Origin: Onthophagus taurus
Taxonomy: Eukaryota > Arthropoda > Insecta > Coleoptera > Scarabaeidae
Assembly (NCBI RefSeq): GCF_036711975.1
Contig: NC_091968.1
Span: forward strand, 4,278,001-4,342,000
Direction: 5' to 3'
Length of the DNA: 64,000 nucleotides
Shown: positions 33,801 through 45,800 of the stretch, in pieces
Layout: every line of letters starts with the position of its first letter
How positions within the stretch are numbered: the stretch's first letter is position 1
Position numbers and translations under genes: made by a program
The notes under the pieces: generated by a model
The model's database searches: none
Told to the model about the DNA's origin: nothing
The model's input: only the letters and a program-made list of their open reading frames with translations

Positions 33801-36800
33801 TTGATCCTCAGCTTGTCCAATAGTTCTAGGTATAGTGTTAGTTCTAGTTTTACATTAACACTTTCACTAGAACTAACACAAGACCTAGAACTAGAATCAT
33901 TCGGGTTTAGCCGCACGTCTCTAAAGACGGCTAAACCCGAATGATTCTAGTTGTAGGTATAGTGTTAGTTCTTGATTTACACTAGCATTATTACTAGAAT
34001 TAACACAAGACCTAGAACTAGTTCTAGGTCTATGATTCTAGTTCTAGGTGTAGTGTTAGTTCTAGTTTTACACTAGCACTATCACTAGAACTAGAAACAT
34101 TCGGGTTTAGCCGTCTTGAAAGATGTGCGGCTATGATCCTTTACAACTGTACCGGTCAATTACAATTTTTGGGTTTTCTCCATAAAACTTTGTTTTTCTT
34201 GCTTTTGCCACCTTTCAATCTTTACACCTTTACCACAAAATTTGCTGGGAGAAATTCGTTTTGTGATTAAAAAGACTCTTGGTTTCAACTGACCCACTGT
34301 AGGACATTTTACACGCTTACTCTTAAAAATATTGTCTTAGAAGGTAATGCTTCATTCTGTATCTTCTTGACTTCCTCTGCCAAAATACATTCGCCAGCCT
34401 TACTCACTTACCAGACTTAGTATAATCGCTGGTTGGTGATTAAATATTGGAAGACAATATTTATTGAGAAAGCCAATATTAAAAAATTATATTAACACAA
34501 TTTCTATAAAAATTTTCTTTAAACTATTGCAAATACTTCTTCTTTTAATAATTGTCTTTATATAATGAAACATTTATTACACTAACATTATTACTAGAAT
34601 TAACACAAGAACTAGAATCATTCGGGTTTAGCCGTCTTGAGAGACGTGCGGCTAAACCCAAATGATTCTAGTTCTAGGTCTAGTGTTATTTCTAGTTTTA
34701 CACTAACACTATCACTAGAACTAACACAAGACCTAGAACTAGAATCATTCGGGTTTAGCCGTCTTGAAAGACGTGCGGCTATGTTTCTTTACAACTGTAC
34801 TGGTCAATTACAATTTTTGGGTTTTCTCCATAAAACTTTATCTTTCTTGTCTTCAACTTTTCAATTTTTTCACTTTTATACCAAAATTTGTTGGGAGAAA
34901 TTCGTTTTGTGATTGAAAAGACTCTTGGTTTCATCTGACACACACTCTGGAGGATATTTTACACGATTACTCTTAAAAATTTTTGCTTGAGAAGTTAATG
35001 CTTCATTCTCTATCTTCTTAACTCCTTCTGCTAAAATACATTCGCCAGCGTTACTCACTTACTAGACTTATGTAGAATCGCTGGTTGGTGATTAAATATT
35101 GGAAGACACTTAAATATCTTTTGATATATTTATTGAGAAAGCCAATATTAAAAAATTATATTATCAACACAATTCCTATAAAAAAATTTCTTTAAACTAT
35201 TGCAAATAGTTCTTCTTTTAATAACCGTTTTTATACAATGAAACATTTATTTCCTTTCGATTTCATTCACAATCACCTACATTTTCTCATTCTTTCTCTC
35301 TCGATTTCCTTTTTGTCTTTCCGGTTGGTGTGGACTTTTTTGTTCTTGCCCAACGGACCCGAAATTTTGAATTGCCGTCGGCTGTATCCACTATAATACG
35401 AACAACAGGTGGCGCGCGTCGATACATAAATGTATAGGTCATATAGTCGGTGTCGAATAGGCACTTGCTCTGTGCAAGTTGAGCGTTCATCAAAAACGGC
35501 ACGCGATTGGTCCGTTTTGAAAAACCCCAGGCTTGCAGTTCGACGGTGGTTTTAAGTTTTAACCGACTCTTTCGAGCTGCGGGCTCACGCGAATGAAGTG
35601 TTCTTTTGATTGTGTGTTAATAATAAAATTGTAAAAATGGTGTCTGGAAAAATGGTAAAGTTAAAAAATATTTACTTTGTCCTTGAAATAAAATTGATCT
35701 ATCTACTAAAATAAGCAATAATTGCATCTATAATGATTGGTTAAGGTGGTAATTGCAATTCTTAATGACCGCACGTGATTTTAAAAGGATACATTATGAC
35801 ATATCTAATTGATATTTGTGATCCTTTTTAAAAATAATATTTTTACAACTACACTTTTATTTATCCTCGTAAAACTTGGTTAATCTTTTCGTACGTTTTT
35901 TTATTATTTTTCTTTGTAATAAATCGTAACCCGATAAGAACGCGGCTTTCTATGTAGAATCGATTTTCGTTGAAACCGATTTAAAAAAAAAAGATGCAAT
36001 TTTAGTCATCGAGTTTTATTTAGAAGTTACACCATATAGTAACAGATGGTTATCTAATTAGTATTCATCGTTTGTTTTAACATTAAATATATTACTAGGA
36101 GTAATTTGTTTATAATCCTTTTTAAAGTTAATCCCAATGAGTCATTAATACAAAGTTATCTTTTTAAAAAAATATTTTTTAATATTAAAAATAACTTGAG
36201 ATTTTCCTAATCTTTTTTGTTGAATTTGTTAAACTTGAAATGTAGGTGTTAAAGTGTTAAGTCAGCAGTTATTTAAGTGTTAAATTTTTTTAAATGTGAG
36301 AATTATTTATTTATGAATTTTGTATTCCACATTATCAACATTTGCTTAACTTCCAACGAGAAAATTCTATTAATTTGCCAACATAAAAGCATTCTTAGGT
36401 TAACGGCGATATTATAGTGGTCCTTCCACGAATTCTCAAAATTACAGAAAATTTTTTTTGTAAATTTGCTTCTTTAAATTAGATACTGCTCTGAACTGTT
36501 CTGGTTCTCATATAGCCGGTACCATGAATTAGAGATTTGTAGATTATCTCCAATCAGTTATGACGAGTTGCCCAAGATAAGAGCTAAAAATGATTTAAAA
36601 ATACTATACTGTTCAGTGGGAAAAAATTGAAATTGTCAAATTATTCGAAAACTTGTATTATACCGGGAATTTCATATATCTCGCAATATATGAATGCAGC
36701 AACTATAGTTACCAAATTACTATGTACTTGGACAGTCCCACATAAAATGCAACATAGTTTAATAGTACAAGAAATGACTAGTTTTCTTGGAAAAGGTGAC

Positions 36801-39800
36801 GTGCTTATGATAACTCTGAGTTTCCATCTTAAGAGATGCACCGCAACGGCTAAAAATTTTTTCTAGTTCTAGATCTAGTGTTAGTTCTAGTTTTACACTA
36901 GCACTATCACTAGAACTAACACAAGACCTAGATCTAGAATCATTCTGGTTTAGCCGTCTTGAAAGACGTGCCGCTAAATCCGAATGTTTCTAGTTCTAGG
37001 TCTAATGTTATTTCTAGTGACAGTGATAGGTAGCGCTAGTTAACATAAGCTATCACTATGTTGAATATTTTTATTAAACTAAAACTAGAACTAACACTAG
37101 ACCTAGAACTAGAAACATTCGGATTTAGCCGCACGTCTCTCAAGACGGCTAAACCCGAATGATTCTAGTTCTAGGTCTTGTGTTAATTCTAGTGATGGCG
37201 CTAGTGTAAAACTAGAACTAACACTATACCTAAAACTAGAATCATTTGGGTTTAGCCGCACGTCTTTCAAGACGGCTAAACCCGAATGATTCTAGTTCTA
37301 GGTCTTGTGTTAGTTCTAGTGATAGTGTAAAACTAGAAGGCACACTAGACCCAGAACTAGAATCATTTGAGCTCAGCCGCACGTCTCCCAAGACGGCTAA
37401 ACCCGAATGATGCTAGATCTAGGTCTTGTGTTAGTTCTAGTGATAGTGCTAGTGTAAAACTAGAACTAACACTAGACCTAGAACTCGAAATATTCGGATT
37501 TAGCCGATACTTTCTAGTTCTAGGTCTAGTGTTAGTTCTAGTTTTAGTTTAATAAAATTATTCAACATAGTGATAGCTTGTGCTAACTAGTGACAGTGAT
37601 AGGTACACTGTCACTAGAACTAATATTAGACCTAGAACTAGAAACATTCGGATTTAGCCGCACGTCTTTCAAGACGGCTAAACCCGAATGATTCTAGTTC
37701 TAGGTCTTGTGTTAGTTCTAGTGATAGTGCTAATGCACAACTAGAACTAACACTAGATCTAAAACTAGAAACATTCGGGTTACTTTACTTAAGTAATATC
37801 GAATCACACTTAAGATACTTGATTATTACTTGGAGATCATCAGTTTAGAGGGGCAATAATATTCCAAGATGACTTAAAGCAAAAATTTATCCTCTTGATA
37901 GAAGACACCTATTTATACAGGGTATATCTAAATTGATGCGAAAGATTTTAAGGGGTGATTTTTCAGCGAAAATTAAGGGGGGTCTTTCAAATAACTTTTT
38001 GGTCAGAACCATTTCTCCTTCAAGTTATAGCCCTCTAAAATTAGAGGAAAAAAATTGTTTTTCTTTAATAAATTCACTATGGAGGAATCATCACTATGGA
38101 AGGATGAAATTTGGCAGATAACTATTAACAGATAACTAATAAGGTGACATTTTTTGACGATTTTTATAACCCTAATATGTTGTTACAAGTGGCTGAAAAA
38201 ATCAACCCCAATAATACTTTGCCTTAGAACTTTTTAATACCTCTACATTTTTCTATTTAAAAACTTGATTTAATCTTTTATTGATTTTTATTTTTTTGAT
38301 TTAACTTTTTGTCTCTTTTTCACATCTTCTCCTAAAATTGTTAGTTTGGTCACAAAGAAATAAAATAATACACAGGTTCAGGTGAATTAATTCAGAGATT
38401 GGTTATTATTAGGCAAAGAAATGAAGTTATGTCAAATTGATCTCAGCATTATTTTGTGTTTTGTGATCAAACTAACAATATGTTAGTTGTAAAATGTCAA
38501 GAGATAAGAAAGTTGCAGATTTTTACTCTTAACTTTAGAAGGCTATAACTTGGAGGAGAAGGGGTTTAACCAAAAAGTTATATGAAAGACCCCCTTAATT
38601 TTCGTTGAAAAATCACCCTTTAAAATCTTTCGCATCAATTTAGATACAGCCTATATAGAGTTTACTCCATTCTAATATGTAGATAGAACGGCAACTGGAG
38701 TGGAAGGTGGTAAGTGTAAAAATACTTGTTATTGACCGGATGAAGATGAGATTTTTATCAGCTATATATAAAAGATAATTTTGGCAGAATTCAAAAAAGT
38801 AACTGTAAGATGCAGAGATGAAAGAGAAGTCTAGAATACGGAAATGTGATTGGAATCTTTGGAGAAAAGACATAGTAATGGAAAGTTACTCAATTAAAAT
38901 CAGAACAACCCTATATCAGAGATAACAAAGTCATAATTTTTTTTTGCCAAGTGTTTAAATGTTGTATACTTAAAAGATATTGGAGGAATTATTGTTATTT
39001 GAAAGTACCAAAAGTGCTAATGCAAGATTTTTATGTGCCGTTTTTTATTTAGCCGTACGTCTTTCAAGAGGGCTATGCCCGAATGATTCTAGTTCTAAGT
39101 CTTGTGTTAGTTCTAGTGATAGTGTAAAACTACGACTAACATTAGACCAAGAACTAGAAACATTCCAGTTTAGCTGCACATCTTTCAAAACGGTTAAACC
39201 CGTATGATTCTAGTTCTAGGTATTATGTTAGTTTTAGTAATAGTGCTGGCGTAAAACTAGAACTAACACTAGACCAAGAACTAGAATCATTCGGGTTTAG
39301 CTGCACGTCTTTCAAGACGGCTAAACCCCAATGATTCTAGTTCTAGGTATTGTGTTAGTTCTAGTGATAGTGCTGGCGTAAAACTAGAACTAACACAAGA
39401 CCTAGAATTAGAATCATTCGGGTTTAGCCGCACGTCTTTCAAGACGGCTAAACCCGAATGATTCTAGTTCTAGGTCTTGTGTTAGTTCTAGTGTAAAACT
39501 AGATAGTGCTTGTGCAATGCTAGAACTAATACTAGACCTACAACTAGAATCATTTGGGTTTAGCCGTCTTGAAAGACGTGCGGCTAAATCCGAATGATTC
39601 TAGTTTTAGGTCTTGTGTTAGTTCTACCGATAGTGCTAGTGTAAAACTAGAACTAACACTAGACCTAGAACTAGAAACATTCGGATTTACCCGCACGTCT
39701 TTCAAGACGGCCAAACCCGAATGATTGCACAAGCACTATCTAGTTTTACACTAGAACTAACACAAGACCTAGTAAAACTAGAATCATTCGGGTTTAGCTG

Positions 39801-42800
39801 TCTTGAAAGACGTGCGGCTAAATCCGAATGATTCTAGTTTTACTAGGTCTTGTGTTAGTTCTAGTGATAGTGCTAGTGTAAAACTAGAACTAACACTAGA
39901 CCTAGAACTAGAAACATTCGGATTTAGCCGCACGTCTTTCAAGACGGCTAAACCCGAATGATTCTAGGTCTTGTGTTAGTTCTAGTGTAAAACTAGATAG
40001 TGCTTGTGCAATACTAGAACTAACACTAGTCCTAGAACTAGAATCATTCGGGTTTAGCCGTCTTGAAAGACGTGCGGCTAAATCCGAATGGTTCTAGTTT
40101 TAGGTCTTGTGTTAGTTCTAGTATTAGTTCTATAAAAATATGCAACATAGCGATATTTTATGTTAACTAGCGTTACCTACTAGCCATCTTAAGAGAGGTA
40201 CGGCTAAACGGAATGTTTCTAGTTCTAGGTGTAGTGTTAGTCTATTTTTATTTGTGATTCTAGGTTGTTGTATATTTTTATTCAGCTATAACGGACACTG
40301 CGTTCCCCTTATTGATCCTTTATATCGAAGTTTTACTGTAATTTCAATTTATATTGACATGTTGCATTTTATGTGGGACATAGTAAGTAGGTACGCCCTG
40401 GTTTCTCTGGAAATATATTTTCGTATATTGCATTTTAAGTGAAATTCACTGCATATAATTAAACACAACATCATCTCCTGATTTATCGCAAATTCCCTTG
40501 ATTTTTCTTGACAACTATACTATTCATTGGGAAGAAAATGACACATGATTTAATATATTTTTTTTTCTAGATGAATGTTCGTGTAACCACGATGGACGCG
40601 GAACTCGAATTCGCGATCCAACATACAACGACGGGAAAACAACTGTTCGATCAAGTTGTAAAAACGATAGGGCTAAGAGAAGTCTGGTTCTTTGGGTTAC
40701 AGTACACGGATTCGAAGGGCGATTTGACCTGGATCAAGCTTTACAAGAAGGTGAGAGAGATATAAATGATCCAAATTTTCATTTTCTTGTTCGTTTTTGT
40801 TAAAAAAAAAAAGTAAGAACCGAAACTCAATGACGCCGCCTTGGGATGACGCGAGGTCGTTCGAACAAACAATTTTACCGCAAAATAAAACCACTTACTC
40901 GCCGCCCCGCGTCATCATCGTGAGTAGAGGACGTAAAAGGTAAAACGATGAATCATAAAACAGCGAGAATGTTTTACGTCATTATAACACATTTTTCAGT
41001 TTTGAAATTTTTATCCTTCGAGTAAATTACATCAAATTATTTGCATATTTTCGTAAATTAAAGAAATTGTTTAAAATTTTTCAAAGAAAACAAGAAAATT
41101 CTTCATTTTGGAGTGTTTTTTTTTACTAAAACAATGAAATAACAAACAAATAAAACTTATCTAAGGAATGTTGGAATAAATAATATTGATGATGTAATTG
41201 TTTTATTGAAAACGACTTATCAAAATATTTAATCTAACGTATTAAATTTAATTAATTCCAATAATATTACTTCAAAATTAAAAATAGATTATTTTTTTTT
41301 AAATAAAATCCGAAAATAGAACAAAAATGTTTAATAAAAATCTTTTTTTTCTCTTATCGGGGACCAAGCTCAAACAACATTATGTATTATAGCGACTTGC
41401 ACGAAGCCGTTAAGATTAGATTACGGTGCGAATGTGTTTCTCTGCACAAACGGCAATTCGAAATTCAACGAACCGTTAAACGACAATAAAAGAAACGTAA
41501 ACCGAACACACACACGAAAAGAAAGTCTTGGATATGTTTCAAAATCGCATAAAAATAACCCGAAACGGTGTGATAAGTAATTTGAATGTTATCTAGAAAT
41601 CATTAAAATTTTTCGAAACATCTTTAGATGTTATCTAAAAACCTATTTAAACTGATATTGTCCAAAATTATTTGAATCAAATAAATATTTTAATTTTCTT
41701 TCAACACAACGTTTAGGAAGATACAGTTTTGGAAAAAGGTTTTAAACAAATCAAAAAATTAACGAAACGTTACATCAATGAAAACTACAATAGCGAAAGT
41801 GATAGTGACGATTACGACGACATGGTGAGAGGCTTTTGTAAAAAAGAAACCATCCTGTAGATTAGATAAATAATTCCGCTAGAGATCGATTAAACGTTTT
41901 AAAAAGAGGATGTAGGTTTCGCGAAAGAATTGCGGTTTCCTCCGGATTTTTTTTTGTTATCATTCTCTTCATTCTAAAATTTTCTTTCTCGACCAAATCG
42001 AAATGGGACGAATTAAATTCTAATCAAAAAATACAACACACGAGCTGTTTGTAAAACGATAATTGCATGAAAACGGCGAGAGTCCAAGGTTTTTACGTTT
42101 ATACCGAGTAGTTACGTGTCGTGGGGCCAATTTAAAACTGAATATCGGACTGCTTTGACAAATTTATTTCTTTTTTTAAAGAACAGGTTAATACAAATTA
42201 AATTGACTCAATATGATTCATATTTTTAAATTGAATTGGAGGAAATGATTTAGTTATCATTATTCAAGGTTGTAGCGAAGGATGTTTAAGATATAAAAAA
42301 GGAAACTTTACAGCAATTTTTACCGCAACTTTGATTGTGATGGAAAGTGTTATGACAACAGGCGAATTTACACATAACCCGCTTTTAATAAAGCATGTGT
42401 AATCGTAGTTATGTAACGTTAAATAAATATGTTAAGGTAAATAAGACGTTGGAAATGATAAAGTGCCTAAGGAAAGAACTATTAATATTCGTTGCCTGAT
42501 AAGACTCTAATTAAATAAAATAGTTTGCTTTTTGAGTGTGTCACATATTTTATTAAAAACATCATTCAGATTAACTAGAATTTGTAAAGCAACGTATACG
42601 ATTCGACGAATTCTGATCCTGAAGATGATTTTTATGCAATGAAACCGGTATGCTTATATAGAAGTTTTCCGACCATTTTTTTTTTCATCATTTTATGTTC
42701 ACAACAATTTTGCAGAAGCAACATAAAGACAATTTACAAGTTTGAACATATAGTAACCGAAGAAGAAAACCGTAATAACTGAAAAACTGCTTTTGAATAA

Positions 42801-45800
42801 CTGAGAATTATGATTTGGAATACTGAGAATACTCTCTTCTCAGTTGTAACCGTTCATACAAGTACACTGGAACACCACTCTTCAGGATCCGATAAAAAAA
42901 TATATTTTCTGGACAACCATTGATGATTGAGTCGGATCCAGGACAATTTTTCACCTCTTCTGATACGATATATTAAACGGAAACAACAGCTCTGCATTTT
43001 CTGGATTTTATAACAATCACTCGCTCTTAGGAACGCGTCATAAACACATCGGCAAAATTTAGATTGCTGAGCACCAGAGACTCGCACAGCATTCTTCTGC
43101 AATCTCGATCCAGAACATGTCTGTTATGGTAGACATATCTCAAAGCATTGAACGCCTTGTTTAAGAAATTCCATGTGAAAGCCCAGATTACGCACACAAG
43201 TAGCTAACTGTAATCGTCGTGCTACCAATTTCATTTCTGATATTATTGTCTACAAACACAACACCCTGGCATTTCATCGGATTCAACTTCCAGTGTAATA
43301 GACCAGAATAGCTTTCAATACGGGAAAATACCGTATTAAATACCGAAAACATTGAAATGAATACTTTGCTTGGTGTTCTTCAAGCGGAAATTGATAAAGT
43401 CACGAATACATCTGTAAGACGTACAACAACAAATATAAGTGAGGGATGGTTCGCTACAGTAGTCAAGAATAAAGTAAAAGAAAGAGATAAAGCGTACATT
43501 AGGACGAAGCGTTTACCTGGATTACCTTATTAGAAGGAACATATGGATAAAAAATTTCAGAATACTGATGGATGCCCTGTCGATTGATATAGAAAATAAA
43601 TGGATTTTTAAGATTGTAAGGGAGACGCAATAGATCCTAGGGAAATTTCTAATGTTATGAATGATCACTTCACCTTCAGTGTAGACAGGTTGCTTGCAGG
43701 AAAGCCGACCGCCAATGTCAGCTTGGATTATGGGATAGATTTCTCAATGTACATTAACCCTACAACTGCTGATGAAATTGAGCTTATAATAAATAATATG
43801 ATAATTGATATGAGATGACGGTATAAAACCAAAAGCGGTGAAAGTACTGAAAGGAGTTTTGTCACCTATTCTATCAAGTATTATCAATAAAGAAATAAAA
43901 CTTGATCAATTTCCTGATATCCTAAAGATAGGAAGAACAACCCAACCCAACCCAACCCCAGTGTATAAAAAAGGCTCAAAAACTCTGCCAGAGAACTATA
44001 GATCAATATCAATATGCAGTCTGTCTTTGGCAAAATATTTGAATCAATTTTAAAAAGTAGACTACTATCCCATTTGAATACGATTGGTTTCCAAACTTGT
44101 GAGCAGCATGGTTTTATAGGCGGTAAGAGCACACAGACTGCTATTATATCATTGTTAGAATTTGTTTATAGAAATCTCAATGAGAGCAAAATCGTTTTGG
44201 CTGTTTTCCTGGACTTGTGTAAGGCGTTTGATGTGGTTGACCATGCTATACTGCTTAGTAAGCTCGAAGCTTTGGGAGTTAAGGGACCATCACTGAGAGT
44301 TTTTAAAAATTATTTAAGAAATAGAAAGCAGTACACTGTTTACAATAATGCTACTAGCAGCAAGACACATATCAAGTATGGAGTACCCCAGGGATCTGTC
44401 CTTGGTCCTCTGCTTTTTTTAATATATATAAATGATATAACCAATTGTTGTATGCATGGTGATCTTGCCTTGTATGCGATGATGCTGTTTTGTTCTACAG
44501 AGGGTCTATGGACTCTGTCTTTTCTGATGCTCAGTGTGATCTGGACAGTGTTTGCTCTTGGGTAGATGAAAATAATATTCAATTAAACAGCGATAAATGT
44601 ATGTACATATATGATCTTTAACAAAAAGGCATGAACTTATAATCTCTGGTATTAGGTTGAGAGAAGCTACAAATAGTACATATCTGGGCATTGTCTTATA
44701 TAACAGATTAACATTTGAATACCATATAAAATTAACACAAAAGAAGTTAAATGGTATAAGCTATCATCTAAAACGTAATGGTCAATATTTCAGCAATTCA
44801 AACGAGATTTTCTATTTATTATGCCTATGCTCACTCTTACATAAATTATCTTTGCACCTTTTGGGGTCACGCTTGTAAAAAAGACCTTGACAAGCTACAA
44901 GTAACACAAAATAAGTTTCTAAAGATTCTCTTTTGTAAATCACATAGCACAAATACTGCATTGTATAATGAGTTAAGAGTACTTAATGTACATGAGATGA
45001 TTAAGCTTGATAGTGTGAAGCTAATATATAAAATCAAAAATAATCGAGAAGAAGTGTTACAGCAGCAGTAGCGGAGTGGTTTAATGATTTACCACAACGG
45101 GTGAAGAATCAGAATGGTCTTGACTCCTTTGCGGGAGAAACAAGGACTTATTACCTTAATCTTAGGTTAAACTGATTTTGAAATGTTTTTTTTTTTGTTG
45201 TATATGTATGTAACTTCTTCTTGCGTTGTTGTTATATTTTAGTGTTTATATACCTGTTATGGACTCTTATGTATTTTTGGGAATGAACGATAAATTTAAA
45301 AAAAAATATTTCCTCGACGTTCACGACGTTGGATGGATGGAAAGATAAGTGATACTTGGGTGTCGTCAGCATATAGATGGTGGTAATTACAGGACATTAT
45401 CACATCGGGAAGATCACGAGTATAAAGAGTAAATAATAACGGAGATAAAATTGCTTCTTGAGAAACTCCACTGGGTTCTTTCCGTAATATACGATCCTAA
45501 CAGCTCAACTGCCCGGCCATCCACGCCAAGAGATAATAAATTTACGATTAAAACTTCATGACATACAGTGTTCCAATCCTCTACTGTAGTCTAATAAAAC
45601 CAACACGGTACATTGCCATTGTTCGTCTCTTTGACGATGTCATCAAGAACAGCAGTTCGCGCAGTAGTACAACTGTGAAATAGTCTAAATCCCGATTGGG
45701 TGTTACTCTTCACCATAGACAGGTCATTGACAATTATCAAATCCAGTAACATTAAAGAGCTAAGCCTAATTCGGGTCATTGAAGGCTGCTTAACAATCTG

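Noticed and set aside
33391..34912. Ser/Asn-rich frames ([10 protein letters not shown]) in several places
   Set aside because: They are translations of the CTAGAAC hairpin repeat and appear at every array.
42590..42648. Possible second moesin cassette exon ([16 protein letters not shown] then GTATGC)
   Set aside because: The only nearby acceptor gives 58 bases, not a multiple of three, and the upstream frame has a stop; no pyrimidine tract.
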